Notes: a model not told the origin generated them from the letters alone. Shown: positions 16,100-24,890, counted from the first letter of the stretch. The stretch: 38,683 nt of DNA from Insulibacter thermoxylanivorax (GCF_015472005.1 NZ_BMAQ01000041.1:1-38683), one strand, 5' to 3'. Numbers and translations: made by a program.

Positions 16100-16504
16100 A
16101 TGGATTATCAAGCGAAACCGATGATGGGCGGCTATGGTGCCTACGGACAGCCGATGATGGGTCAGAACTACCAGATGCAGATGCATCAACAGCAGCCTAT
16201 CCCGGCAGGAGCACCTGGTTTCTCTGCTCAGCAGCCAGCGGGAGGCGTGCAGCTCCCCGGACAGCTGCCGCTGGAACAATCTTTTATTGAGAATATCCTG
16301 CGTTTAAACCTTGGCAAGGTCGCAACCATCTATATGACCTTCGAGAACAACTCGGAGTGGAATGCCAAGATCTTCAAAGGGGTATTGGAAGCCGCCGGGC
16401 GCGATCATATCATCATCAGCGATCCGCGTACCGGGATGAGGTATCTGCTCCTCATGGTGAATCTCGATTATATCACCTTCGATGAAGAGTTAAATTATTT
16501 CTAA
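16100..16504 (+). CDS. gerQ: spore coat protein GerQ
   Basis: A 134-residue spore coat protein needed for germination, and known in B. subtilis as a transglutaminase (Tgl) substrate that also holds the cortex hydrolase CwlJ. The first 55 residues are low complexity, rich in Gly, Gln, Met and Pro (MMGGYGAYGQPMMGQNY). The C-terminal 80 residues are the GerQ domain: LPLEQSFIENILRLNLGKVA, then YMTFENNSEWNAKIFKG and AAGRDHIIISDPRTG. AGGAGG lies 11 bases before the ATG. It is a single gene, presumably made in the mother cell. Confidence 0.95.
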   Translation: MDYQAKPMMGGYGAYGQPMMGQNYQMQMHQQQPIPAGAPGFSAQQPAGGVQLPGQLPLEQSFIENILRLNLGKVATIYMTFENNSEWNAKIFKGVLEAAGRDHIIISDPRTGMRYLLLMVNLDYITFDEELNYF

Positions 16505-16530
16505 GTTCAAACCCATCCCCTTCCCGCTTC

Positions 16531-16570
16531 ACCGCTGTGGCTCCAAGATCGAAATTGGTCAAACAGCGGT
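16531..16570 (+). terminator. weak hairpin after gerQ
   Basis: ACCGCTG (16531-16537) pairs with CAGCGGT (16564-16570) with an inner CCAA/TTGG pairing, followed by TCTTCCTTCC. It may end gerQ transcription, but the tail is poor in T. Confidence 0.35.
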
Positions 16571-16666
16571 TCTTCCTTCCTAATATGATGTTCTGCATGA
16601 AAGACGTACCGGATCTTATGGTAGAATAAAACGAAGCTAGGCGAAAGAGCGAGGGAGGTGACAAGG

Positions 16667-17659
16667 GTGGATACTGCTACCCATGCTGCAGTCGGTGTCG
16701 GCCTTGCCGGATTATCCCATATCGATCCTGTGGTCGCTGCTGACCCGAAGCTGGCAGTCGCTGTCTTCATCGGCACCGTTGCCGGCTCACAAGCTCCCGA
16801 TCTCGATACGCTGCTCAGGCTGAAGAGCAACGCGTTATATATTCGCCATCACCGCGGGATCTCGCATTCGATCCCGGCCATTGTCCTATGGACGATCCTG
16901 ATCAGCTGTGCTGCGGCTGCGATTACCGATACGGAATACCTTGGGCATCTTCTGCTCTGGACCTTCATCGCCGTATGTATCCACGTATGGCAAGATCTAT
17001 TCAACGCATACGGTACCCAGGCTCTCGCCCCCTTCTATCGACGGTGGATCGCCTGGAACATTATCCACATCTTCGATCCATTTATTTTCACCGCACATCT
17101 GGTCACCATCCTGCTCTGGATCTTACATGTGCAGCCGCCGCAGATTCTTTTTACGTGCTTATATATCATCATTGTTTGTTACTATATCTGGCGTACCGCT
17201 GCCCGAGCCTGCCTGAAGCACAAGTTGCTCCGTTCAGATCCCGATCTGAAACCGCAGGACCGTTACGATCTCTTCCCGACATACAAGATCGGCGTCTGGA
17301 ACGTCATCAAGACCCGGGCCGGCGAGGCAAGCTTCCGCATCGGGGAATGGAAGAAGCGCAGATTCATATGGGTGGATGAACTGCGATGCCAGCGTCATCC
17401 GGCCATCGAGGCATCGAAGGAACTGGAAGATGTGCAAGCGCTGCTGAACCTCACTGACTTCGCTTGTCCAAAATGCATCGAGCATGACTGGGGATATGAA
17501 GTCCGGTGGACGGACATCCGCTACCTGCATCGCAAGCAGTATCCCTTCGTGGCGATTGCACTGTTCGATCATGAACTTCAGCCGCTGAATTCCTATGTCG
17601 GCTGGTTAAGTGATGAGAAACTTGAGAAAAAACTTCGTCTCAAACCACAAGAGCGATGA
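16667..17659 (+). CDS. YfhP-like membrane-bound metal-dependent hydrolase
   Basis: A 330-residue protein of the YdjM/YfhP (DUF457) family, predicted membrane hydrolases of unknown substrate. Metal-binding motifs of the family are present: MDTATHAAVG at the N-terminus, SQAPDLDTLLR near residue 46, and IRHHRGISHSIP near residue 64, with another His/Asp site in HVWQDLFNAYG. About five membrane helices lie in the first 200 residues, followed by a cytosolic domain containing a CPKCIEHDWGYEV segment. I use the GTG at 16667 (GGAGG, 8-base spacer); the in-frame GTG at 16658 abuts the site. It ends before a bidirectional terminator shared with the SASP gene. Confidence 0.85.
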   Translation: MDTATHAAVGVGLAGLSHIDPVVAADPKLAVAVFIGTVAGSQAPDLDTLLRLKSNALYIRHHRGISHSIPAIVLWTILISCAAAAITDTEYLGHLLLWTFIAVCIHVWQDLFNAYGTQALAPFYRRWIAWNIIHIFDPFIFTAHLVTILLWILHVQPPQILFTCLYIIIVCYYIWRTAARACLKHKLLRSDPDLKPQDRYDLFPTYKIGVWNVIKTRAGEASFRIGEWKKRRFIWVDELRCQRHPAIEASKELEDVQALLNLTDFACPKCIEHDWGYEVRWTDIRYLHRKQYPFVAIALFDHELQPLNSYVGWLSDEKLEKKLRLKPQER

Positions 17660-17693
17660 CTCAAACCCAAAGTACCTGATCACTAAAGCACAC

Positions 17694-17741
17694 AAAAACA
17701 GGGCTGCCTCTGGAATACAAACTCCAGGGACAGCCCTTTCA
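17694..17741. terminator. bidirectional terminator between yfhP-like and SASP genes
   Basis: GGGCTG (17701-17706) pairs with CAGCCC (17731-17736), and CTGGA with TCCAG inside. The minus-strand tail is TGTTTTTG and the plus-strand tail is TTTCATG, so both convergent genes can end here. Confidence 0.8.
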
Positions 17742-17761
17742 TGTATCATCCTGCTCTGCAA

Positions 17762-17989
17762 TTATCGTCCTTGTGTACCAGATAACGCTTGCTCTGCGAT
17801 TTGCACCAAGCGGCGTGTGATGTGTCCACCAATCGCCCCCGTATCACGGGTTGCCATGTAGCCCATGTATCCATCTTGCGGAATCTGGATACCCAGCTCT
17901 TGTGCAACTTCGTACTTCAATTGATCCAGTGCTTGACTAGCTTGCGGGACGACCAGTGTGTTACTGCTGCGAGATTGACCTCTTGCCAT
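17762..17989 (-). CDS. alpha/beta-type small acid-soluble spore protein
   Basis: A 75-residue alpha/beta-type SASP, which coats spore DNA, shifts it to an A-like form and protects it from UV and heat. Family signatures are LDQLKYEVAQELGI, containing the region cut by the germination protease GPR, and the DNA-binding DTGAIGGHITRRLVQIAEQ. The start ATG at 17989 has AAAGGAG upstream; the frame opens 17 codons earlier, but SASPs begin just before the VVPQA segment as here. A textbook sigma-G promoter lies 55 bases upstream. A second SASP gene at 19802 is 59 of 75 residues identical and points the other way. Confidence 0.95.
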   Translation of the reverse strand: MARGQSRSSNTLVVPQASQALDQLKYEVAQELGIQIPQDGYMGYMATRDTGAIGGHITRRLVQIAEQALSGTQGR

Positions 17990-18043
17990 TGCTTGAAGCA
18001 CTCCTTTCAATCTGCACTGATGATTGTAGCAAGCTTGCAAAGT

Positions 18044-18073
18044 TAGTATGATACATTGAGAAGATAATATTCA
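18044..18073 (-). promoter_or_regulatory. sigma-G promoter of the SASP gene
   Basis: On the minus strand: TGAATA (18068-18073), 17 bases, CATACTA (18044-18050). This matches the forespore sigma-G consensus I recall at essentially every position, as expected for an SASP gene. Confidence 0.85.
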
Positions 18074-18115
18074 TCCGAGAAGGAATATTCCAAGGTGAAA
18101 GGAGGCTTAGCCCCC

Positions 18116-18292
18116 GTGAACAAAGGGCTGGCTTTATACTTCGCTGTCATGGGCACCGTGCTTCTCACAGCAGCTGCAGGATCTCTTAGTTTTCGCATGC
18201 CTTGGCTCAGCATCACGCTGTTCGTGCTTACTCTGCTCCATATCGGGCTCGGTTTCGTGGTGAAAGCGCGGCTTCGCAAGAAAAATACATAA
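18116..18292 (+). CDS. small two-helix membrane protein
   Basis: A 58-residue protein with two hydrophobic segments (about residues 5-22 and 30-48) joined by a short loop and ending in a basic tail (KARLRKKNT). I do not recognise the family. The start is a GTG with AAAGGAGG 10 bases upstream; the ATG 7 codons before would place that site inside the gene. Its stop codon touches the trpS stop codon on the other strand with no base between, and no terminator is seen there. Confidence 0.6.
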   Translation: MNKGLALYFAVMGTVLLTAAAGSLSFRMPWLSITLFVLTLLHIGLGFVVKARLRKKNT

Positions 18293-19318
<1,026 letters not shown>

Positions 19319-19365
19319 TCAGATACGATGATTAGGTGCAAAGATTAGATCCAATGATCAGATAC

Positions 19366-19668
19366 AAAAAAGACCTCTCGTCAAGGGACGAGAGGCCGTG
19401 GTACCACCCTTATTCACAGCGACGCATGTACGGTACTGCAACCGATACAACCAGCTGACTCAACCAACCGTTGTACACCGTATTCGCTGTCTCTACTGTC
19501 CGATATCGGGGACAAACCGCTCCACCTACTCCCTTGCAAAGTTTCAGCTTCGCGCTCGAGAACCCATTCAACCGCCCACCGCACCGGTTCGCACCAACCA
19601 CCGGTTCTCTTGAGCTGTGGCAACGGCCTACTATTTTCTCTCATCGCTATGTCGTCATTCACCTTTTA
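19366..19668 (-). promoter_or_regulatory. T-box riboswitch of trpS
   Basis: On the minus strand the leader shows the T-box core GGGTGGTACCACG (about 19398-19410), followed by the terminator stem (19387-19395 with 19374-19382) and a run of six T. Upstream is a Stem I distal element containing GAACCGGTGGTTGGTGCGAA (about 19585-19605). A TGG tryptophan codon at 19564-19566, in GAATGGG, sits where the specifier loop should be. Uncharged tRNA-Trp would pair with both and allow read-through. Confidence 0.93.
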
Positions 19669-19675
19669 TCCATAT

Positions 19676-19704
19676 AGTATACTCATCTGCTTAGCATCGG
19701 TCAA
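19676..19704 (-). promoter_or_regulatory. sigma-A promoter of trpS
   Basis: On the minus strand: TTGACC (19699-19704), 17 bases, TATACT (19676-19681). It places the start of transcription near 19668, at the 5' end of the T-box. Confidence 0.8.
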
Positions 19705-19742
19705 ACGGTTCTGGTTTTGCCGCTTATTCCCTCGATAGACGA

Positions 19743-19772
19743 GCGTAATATGAACGCAATTGGTGCATAATA
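19743..19772 (+). promoter_or_regulatory. candidate sigma-G promoter of the second SASP gene
   Basis: CATAATA (19766-19772) fits the sigma-G -10, with a partial -35 (GCGTA, 19743-19747) 18 bases upstream. Weaker than the promoter of the first SASP gene. Confidence 0.4.
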
Positions 19773-19801
19773 CCTGTCAAATGGCAAATGGAGGTGATAT
19801 G

Positions 19802-20029
19802 ATGGCGCAAGGACAAACCCGCACATCTAACGCACTGGTTGTGCCGGAGGCGGCCAATGCCTTGGACCAACTAAAATATGAAGTGGCACAAGAGTTAGGA
19901 ATTCAGATTCCGCAGGATGGGTACATGGGATATACGGCCGCACGCGATACCGGAGCCATCGGCGGACATATGGTGCGCCGTCTGGTTCAAATCGCTGAAC
20001 AGACGTTAGCAGGGAATATAATGCGATGA
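19802..20029 (+). CDS. alpha/beta-type small acid-soluble spore protein
   Basis: A 75-residue alpha/beta-type SASP, 59 of 75 residues identical to the protein encoded at 17762-17989. The core LDQLKYEVAQELGI and DTGAIGGHMVRRLVQIAEQ is unchanged apart from two residues; most differences are at the two ends. The role is protection of forespore DNA, with degradation by GPR at germination. The ATG at 19802 has GGAGG 7 bases upstream; the codon just before is also ATG. With the first copy it flanks trpS in inverted orientation, which suggests an old duplication. Confidence 0.95.
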   Translation: MAQGQTRTSNALVVPEAANALDQLKYEVAQELGIQIPQDGYMGYTAARDTGAIGGHMVRRLVQIAEQTLAGNIMR

Positions 20030-20127
20030 TCGCAGATCTAGATAATCGCTGATCCGCATGATCACTGATCTGATTGATGTCTAGGCTTGAATCGCATCAG
20101 ATGCTTAATCACGAAAGGAGGTTTACG

Positions 20128-20292
20128 ATGCCCAAAGAAGATGATGGAGTCGAGATCATCCGAGAGCAGATGATGGATTCGTACCGGGTAGGCACCATCG
20201 GCGGGTTCATGCAAGTCGAAGATGAACTGATCCAACTCGACGAGCAAGACGAATTGCATGAACATATCAATGAAGACCGAGAGAATAACTGA
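20128..20292 (+). CDS. small acidic hypothetical protein
   Basis: A 54-residue, strongly acidic protein (many Asp and Glu, especially EDELIQLDEQDELHEHINED) that I do not recognise. No membrane segment or cysteine is present. The ATG at 20128 has AAAGGAGG at good spacing. It follows the SASP gene by about 100 bases and may be expressed with it, but no shared promoter is visible. Its stop codon TGA forms the first bases of repeat array C. Confidence 0.6.
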   Translation: MPKEDDGVEIIREQMMDSYRVGTIGGFMQVEDELIQLDEQDELHEHINEDRENN

Positions 20293-20414
20293 GTCGACAC
20301 ATTCTGTTGTCTCAGGTGCTGCTGCGCACATTTGCATGCTGAGTTGACACTTTCTATCGTCTCAGCCGCAACACGTGCAGTTCCCATGCTGAGTCGACAC
20401 TTTCTATCGTCTCA
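20290..20414 (+). repeat. palindromic repeat array C (3 units, 50-bp period)
   Basis: Three more copies of the array A/B palindrome start at 20290, 20340 and 20390, exactly 50 bp apart. Left arms are TGAGTCGACA or TGAGTTGACA, loops CATTC or CTTTC, right arms TGTTGTCTCA or TATCGTCTCA. The first unit overlaps the stop codon of the preceding gene. Degenerate fragments (CGTCTCAGTCGTCTTAG) trail to about 20445. The orientation is the same as in A and B. Confidence 0.82.
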
Positions 20415-20489
20415 GCGTCAACGTCTCAGTCGTCTTAGTTTCATCTCAGGCTCAGCGACGACTCAACCGCAACCGCAGCAACAGCGCAA

Positions 20490-20563
20490 AATGAGTAAAG
20501 CTGAGCCTCGGATCACCGACGCCCAGCTTTACTCATTCTTTACTCATTCAGTTTTACTCATTC
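20490..20563. repeat. 14-bp-stem hairpin followed by three 11-bp direct repeats
   Basis: AATGAGTAAAGCTG (20490-20503) pairs perfectly with CAGCTTTACTCATT (20524-20537). The right arm is itself part of the first of three TTTACTCATTC copies at 20528-20538, 20539-20549 and 20553-20563. It lies just beyond the minus-strand gene ending at 20587 and, read on that strand, ends in ATTTTGC, so it may act as its terminator. Confidence 0.65.
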
Positions 20564-20586
20564 TGCTCTGCTTCATTCTGCCATCT

Positions 20587-20979
20587 TCATAATTTGGACA
20601 GCCGCGAGAGAGAGTCTGGGCTCAGCAGATTCGCCATATTATAGTTAGATTCGAATTGCACACTGGCTACCAGTGTGTTGTTCTTCAAGGCGAATTCGAA
20701 CTGGATCTCTCCGTGGGTCCATTGCTTCTTATACTTCAGTGATTCCAGCGCCAACTGGCGAAATGCCATGCGATGCCTTTCGCTCAGCCCAGTCCGGTTG
20801 AGTTCAAACCCGTCACCCTTGTTCTGAATCGGATCATGACGAATGCCGAACTTGCCGATGACATTATTACGGATATGAACGAAGATGATGCCGGAACTTA
20901 AATGGGCCAGCTCGTCATTTAACTGTCGAAACACCAGATCCAGTTGACGGATGAGCGGGACCTGGTCCAAATTCATCAT
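20587..20979 (-). CDS. hypothetical protein
   Basis: A 130-residue soluble protein I do not recognise. The first half is mostly helical (MMNLDQVPLIRQLDLVFRQ), then mixed strands (IIFVHIRNNVIGKFGIRHD), a basic helix (SERHRMAFRQLALESLKYKK) and a final beta-rich stretch. No cysteine, signal peptide or membrane helix is seen. Two adjacent ATG codons at 20979 and 20976 follow a strong GGAGGAGGGG site. The gene stands alone, with the repeat/hairpin region downstream and the chemoreceptor gene divergent upstream. Confidence 0.6.
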   Translation of the reverse strand: MMNLDQVPLIRQLDLVFRQLNDELAHLSSGIIFVHIRNNVIGKFGIRHDPIQNKGDGFELNRTGLSERHRMAFRQLALESLKYKKQWTHGEIQFEFALKNNTLVASVQFESNYNMANLLSPDSLSRLSKL

Positions 20980-21132
20980 TCCCCTCCTCCCCTAGTCTAT
21001 AAGTTGTAATTGGAAAAGCGTGCCACGTACAATTATACTAGTTCGATAATACCGTTTCAACAATAAAATTCTATTTCTATATAATTTTTACTGTAATTCA
21101 GCAAAAATCTCAGATTTGATCGATCTTTGGCG

Positions 21133-21161
21133 TGGACCAAGACATCAGCAAGTGGTATAAT
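21133..21161 (+). promoter_or_regulatory. candidate sigma-A promoter of the chemoreceptor gene
   Basis: TGGACC (21133-21138), 17 bases, TATAAT (21156-21161). A second TATAAT lies at about 21168. Chemotaxis genes in Bacillus often use sigma-D; no such motif was seen. Confidence 0.5.
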
Positions 21162-21194
21162 GTCCCTATAATGTTATAGATAAGGGGACATGCT

Positions 21195-22454
21195 ATGATG
21201 AATCGATTACAAGCGCTTTCTTTTTCCCAGAAGCTCTTAATTGGCTGCTATACGATCGTCGCTGTATTCTCTCTAGCTCTGCTTATCTTCTCGATCTCAG
21301 CCGGGCATGCAACGCTCGGGATCATCTTGGTGGTCCTGCTTGCGGGCGGCTGTTATCCGCTCATCAAGTTCCTTGAGAACCTGCTGACGGAACCGATTCG
21401 CGACATCTCTACGATCGCTCTGAACATCGCGAAGGGCGACTTCACCACGAGGGTAACCGTCACATCTGATGACTCCCTTGGTGAACTTGGCCGCGCCTTT
21501 AATCAGATGATCGATAAATTGAAGGATATTCTGAACAATACGACCACGATTTCGAAGCATGTTACGGAGACAGGACGCGATATCTACCAGAAGAATGTGA
21601 ACCTTAAGGACGTGCTTAACCAAGTATCCACGTCCACCAATGAACTGGCTACAGGAGCCAACCAGATCTCCGAGGATGTCGCGGAAATCTCCGGCGCACT
21701 TAAATCCATCGAACTGATGATCACGAATCTCGTCCAGTCGACGCAGCAGATGAATGACCATTCGGCGAAGACGATCACCCTCGTCGAAACCGGACGCAAG
21801 GCCGTAGAAAGCCAGGCCGAGGGAATGACGGAGAACGTCGAAGCGACGAAGAATGTAGCCCATACAATCGATGAGCTGGCGAAATCCCTGGCAGGGATCT
21901 CGAAGATCACAAGAACGATCTCGGAGATCGCCGAGCAGACGAACCTGCTCTCGCTGAACGCTTCCATCGAGGCTGCGCGTGCCGGCGAGCATGGTCTGGG
22001 CTTTGCAGTTGTTGCCCAAGAGGTACGCAACCTGGCTGAGGAGTCCGCTTCCTCGGCGAAGGAAGTGTTCAACCTGGTGCGCAATATCGAACAGGGGATT
22101 CAGTTGGCGATCGCCAACATCGACAAGAACGAAGCAATCGTTGATGCCCAGTACGAATTGATTCAGGAAACATCGCGGGTATTCGCAGAGATCGTCGACA
22201 GCACGCGATTCATCGCTGAGCGAATCTCTGACTTCACAAGGGAAAGCCGCAACATGCTGGAGAGCGCGAAGAAGATCGCCAGCACGATGGAGAATATCTC
22301 GGCGATCACCCAGCAATCCGCTGCCGGCACCGAGCAGGTATCCGCCTCGATGATCGAACAGATCGCTTCTGCGGAAGAGATGGTACAGCAAGCAGAGAAG
22401 ATGTCGAACATGGTCAACGATTTGCAGCGGACGATTCAGATTTTCAAATTCTAA
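21195..22454 (+). CDS. methyl-accepting chemotaxis protein without an extracellular sensor domain
   Basis: A 419-residue chemoreceptor signalling protein. Two hydrophobic helices (about residues 14-35 and 38-58) are separated by only a few residues (SAGHAT), so there is no extracellular ligand-binding domain. A HAMP domain follows, then a coiled coil with methylation regions and the conserved hairpin tip EQTNLLSLNASIEAARAGEH and FAVVAQEVRNLAEESA that binds CheA and CheW. The signal may be membrane state or an internal partner. The ATG at 21195 has AAGGGGACA upstream and is followed by a second ATG. No other chemotaxis gene is in the window. Confidence 0.93.
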   Translation: MMNRLQALSFSQKLLIGCYTIVAVFSLALLIFSISAGHATLGIILVVLLAGGCYPLIKFLENLLTEPIRDISTIALNIAKGDFTTRVTVTSDDSLGELGRAFNQMIDKLKDILNNTTTISKHVTETGRDIYQKNVNLKDVLNQVSTSTNELATGANQISEDVAEISGALKSIELMITNLVQSTQQMNDHSAKTITLVETGRKAVESQAEGMTENVEATKNVAHTIDELAKSLAGISKITRTISEIAEQTNLLSLNASIEAARAGEHGLGFAVVAQEVRNLAEESASSAKEVFNLVRNIEQGIQLAIANIDKNEAIVDAQYELIQETSRVFAEIVDSTRFIAERISDFTRESRNMLESAKKIASTMENISAITQQSAAGTEQVSASMIEQIASAEEMVQQAEKMSNMVNDLQRTIQIFKF

Positions 22455-22555
22455 TACATACTCCTTGGGTGTAAGTCCCGCTACCATCGCATTTGACAAA
22501 GGGGCATCGGACACTCTAAGCTTGACATATCCCGTTAAGCGAAGGAGGTCAAGCG

Positions 22556-22753
22556 ATGCGCCCCTTGCAGATTTCACCGGAGACTGCGGTCAAACTGGCC
22601 AAGGAATTGAACATCCCGATCGAGCATCTCATGCATATGCCGCAGCATATCCTGTTGCAGAAACTTGCACAACTTGCTAAGCAGGATAAGGGTCAGCGGG
22701 ACCCAGATCAGTCACAACATCAAGATCAGTCACCACAAAGCGAGCAGTCATAA
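22556..22753 (+). CDS. YycC family protein
   Basis: A 65-residue protein whose first 45 residues (MRPLQISPETAVKLAKELNI, then PIEHLMHMPQHILLQKLAQL) match the small conserved YycC family of Bacillales; its function is unknown. The last 20 residues are a Gln/Ser/Asp-rich tail (QDQSPQSEQS). AAGGAGG lies at good distance before the ATG. The last six bases overlap the end of the convergent DUF2225 gene, and a hairpin spans both stop codons. Confidence 0.85.
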   Translation: MRPLQISPETAVKLAKELNIPIEHLMHMPQHILLQKLAQLAKQDKGQRDPDQSQHQDQSPQSEQS

Positions 22754-22766
22754 GCGACTGCTCGCT
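22739..22766. terminator. hairpin spanning two convergent stop codons
   Basis: An 11-bp perfect stem (22739-22749 with 22756-22766) with a 6-base loop contains the end of yycC and the end of the DUF2225 gene. Tails are GATTGTTTGG on the plus strand and TTTGTGG on the minus strand. It likely ends both transcripts although it lies within coding sequence. Confidence 0.65.
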
Positions 22767-23446
22767 GATTGTTTGGCCCGCTTCTCCTCTTCCATCTCCT
22801 CCTTGACCACGGCCCATTGCTCACGGCATGCTCTGATCATATTCGCATCCATGATCCGCTTGTCGTTGATCACGCGGGAGAACCATCTGATCGCTTCGTT
22901 ATAATTTTTGAGCCGCCGGTTCAGCTCGCCTATGATGTACATCAGCCTGGCTGCATTCAGCTCTTCTTCTCCGCTCTCATAGACAGTGATATATGCATCC
23001 AAAGCATGCTGAAGGAAGCGCTTCTCCTTCTCCGCATCCCCTTGATACCGATACATCCAAGCGATATGATGCAGGATGCTTGCGATTACGCGGCTGGATT
23101 CCTCTTTGATCTGAGCGCAGAGCAGCGCCAGCTTATATGTCTTAAGAGCCTCTTCCCAAGTGCGTTCATAGCCGTAGTCATATCCCTGCCATTGCCGGCC
23201 GATTCTCTCCATGAAGCGCACTCTCTGTGATTCAGAGATCCTCATCGTAAAGTTCTCCGTTGCAGCGAATCCGCAATGTTTGCATACGCGCACCACATAA
23301 TATTCCGGGTTAATCTCCCGATAATGGTGACATAAGTCCGCATCGCGCTTATACGGCCGCCTAAAACTTGGTCTTACCTTTGAAGAGACGTATTCCTTAC
23401 CGCATTGGAGACAGGTATAATTCACCTGGTACAAGGGATCTACCAC
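22748..23446 (-). CDS. DUF2225 family protein
   Basis: A 232-residue DUF2225 protein, a family frequent in Bacillales and Clostridia with no assigned role that I know. The N-terminus has a zinc site: YTCLQCGKEYVSSKV and later VRVCKHCGFAATENF give two CxxC pairs. The rest is a TPR-like helical array (KTYKLALLCAQIKEESS, AEKEKRFLQHALDAY, YNEAIRWFSRVINDK). It starts with GTG, with GGGGGAG 12 bases upstream, so the start is slightly uncertain. It overlaps the yycC end by 6 bases in convergent orientation. Confidence 0.88.
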   Translation of the reverse strand: MVDPLYQVNYTCLQCGKEYVSSKVRPSFRRPYKRDADLCHHYREINPEYYVVRVCKHCGFAATENFTMRISESQRVRFMERIGRQWQGYDYGYERTWEEALKTYKLALLCAQIKEESSRVIASILHHIAWMYRYQGDAEKEKRFLQHALDAYITVYESGEEELNAARLMYIIGELNRRLKNYNEAIRWFSRVINDKRIMDANMIRACREQWAVVKEEMEEEKRAKQSASSRL

Positions 23447-23584
23447 GTCAATTCATCTCCCCCATCGTTCATGTAGTCGTCGATTGATCCCTCATTATAG
23501 CAATGAACACAGCCATCCGATAGGACAGAAGCCCTTGACAAAGACGGCAGGTTTAACTTTTCTGTGTCCGCTCGGTCAACCTTC

Positions 23585-23613
23585 GCATGTCTTGTCCTGC
23601 TTGATCATACAAT
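23585..23613 (+). promoter_or_regulatory. candidate sigma-E promoter of ylbJ
   Basis: CATACAAT (23606-23613) is a full match to the sigma-E -10 I recall. GCATGTC (23585-23591), 14 bases upstream, is a partial -35. This suits a mother-cell gene; ylbJ is known to be controlled by sigma-E in B. subtilis. Confidence 0.5.
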
Positions 23614-23648
23614 GTACTGTTAACGAGCTGAGTTTGGGGGATCTTGCA

Positions 23649-24890
23649 ATGTCTGCAGTGAGGATAGCACTGGGGATTAGTATGGTATGGATTACAGCGG
23701 CTTTGATCGTCGTGATGCTCTTATATCCGCAGCCGATCTTGCAGGCGGCGCTTACGGGAGTGGGCATATGGTGGGATGTGTTATTCCCTGCTCTGTTTCC
23801 TTTTTTTATCATTACTGAACTGCTGCTTAGCTACGGGATCGTCCATTTCTTCGGAACTCTGCTCGACCCGCTGATGCGCCCGCTGTTTCGGGTCCCGGGC
23901 ATCGGCGGCTTCGTCATGGCCATGGGTTTCGCCTCCGGCTATCCCGTAGGTGCACGGCTGACCTCCCAGCTGTATGATCAGAAGCTCGTCAATAGCGAGG
24001 AGGGTGAGCGGCTGGTCGCCTTCACCTCCACCTCCGATCCCATCTTCCTCATCGGCGCCGTCTCCATTGGCTTCTTCCACAGCGTGGAGATTGCTCTGAT
24101 CCTGGGTCTGGCTCATTACAGCACTGGGATCCTCATCGGCTTGCTGATGCGGTTCTATGCCCGGAAGCAAGCCATGACCCCGGCATCAGGCGAGCAAGAA
24201 GGCAGTCTCCTCTTACGCGCGTTTCGCAATATGCACCGCGCCCGGCTCGAACATCATCGGCCCTTCGGGGAGATGCTGCAGGAAGCTGCACTTACGGCTC
24301 TTCGCCTGATCTTCGTGATCGGCGGGCTCGTCGTCTTCTTCTCCGTATTGATCGAGGTTCTGACACAGACGAAGATCCTTCAGTCCTTGGGGGAGGGGAT
24401 CTCCCGGATCTTGCATACCAGCGGAATGCCAGGAGAACTGGCCGATGCCTTCATCAACGGTCTATTTGAAGTGACCCTGGGTGCGAAAGCAGCCGGTGCA
24501 GCCGACGCCGATCTGCTCTACAGAGCCGCCGCCGCTGCCTTTATCCTCTCTTGGGCAGGACTCTCCGTTCATGCGCAGATCATCAGCTTGATGAGCCATA
24601 CCGGCATGCGCTACCTCCCCTTCCTCCTCGCACGCCTCCTGCATGGTGTGCTGGCTATGGGGATGGTGTTCCTGCTCTGGCATGCCGCCGGTCCGGATGC
24701 GGCGATCTTCCAGAGCTGGGCGCAGCGCCTCACTCCTGTTGTCAGCCTGAACCCCGGTTCGCTTGCGTCCAAACTGCCGCATACGCTCTTCCTGATCAGC
24801 GCCGTCTTCCTGATGATGCTGGTCGTCCTTTCCCTCGCCGTCCACGGTATGCGCCGAATCTATCAGCTTATTGGCAAAAGCCGGCTGTGA
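23649..24890 (+). CDS. ylbJ: sporulation integral membrane protein YlbJ
   Basis: A 413-residue polytopic membrane protein of the nucleoside-recognition (gate) domain family, needed for spore formation in B. subtilis. About nine hydrophobic segments occur. YlbJ-type motifs include LFPALFPFFIITELLLSYG in the first third, GFASGYPVGARLTSQLYD with the conserved glycines, and FTSTSDPIFLIGAV. The second half repeats the gate fold (FEVTLGAKAAGAADADL, ILSWAGLSVHAQI). I use the ATG at 23649 with TTGGGGGA upstream; the frame opens 55 codons earlier, but that part looks non-coding. Length agrees with YlbJ (about 408). Confidence 0.92.
   Translation: MSAVRIALGISMVWITAALIVVMLLYPQPILQAALTGVGIWWDVLFPALFPFFIITELLLSYGIVHFFGTLLDPLMRPLFRVPGIGGFVMAMGFASGYPVGARLTSQLYDQKLVNSEEGERLVAFTSTSDPIFLIGAVSIGFFHSVEIALILGLAHYSTGILIGLLMRFYARKQAMTPASGEQEGSLLLRAFRNMHRARLEHHRPFGEMLQEAALTALRLIFVIGGLVVFFSVLIEVLTQTKILQSLGEGISRILHTSGMPGELADAFINGLFEVTLGAKAAGAADADLLYRAAAAAFILSWAGLSVHAQIISLMSHTGMRYLPFLLARLLHGVLAMGMVFLLWHAAGPDAAIFQSWAQRLTPVVSLNPGSLASKLPHTLFLISAVFLMMLVVLSLAVHGMRRIYQLIGKSRL

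Noticed and set aside
21297-22577. 426-codon open frame on the minus strand
   Set aside because: It is antisense to the chemoreceptor gene, which has clear family motifs.
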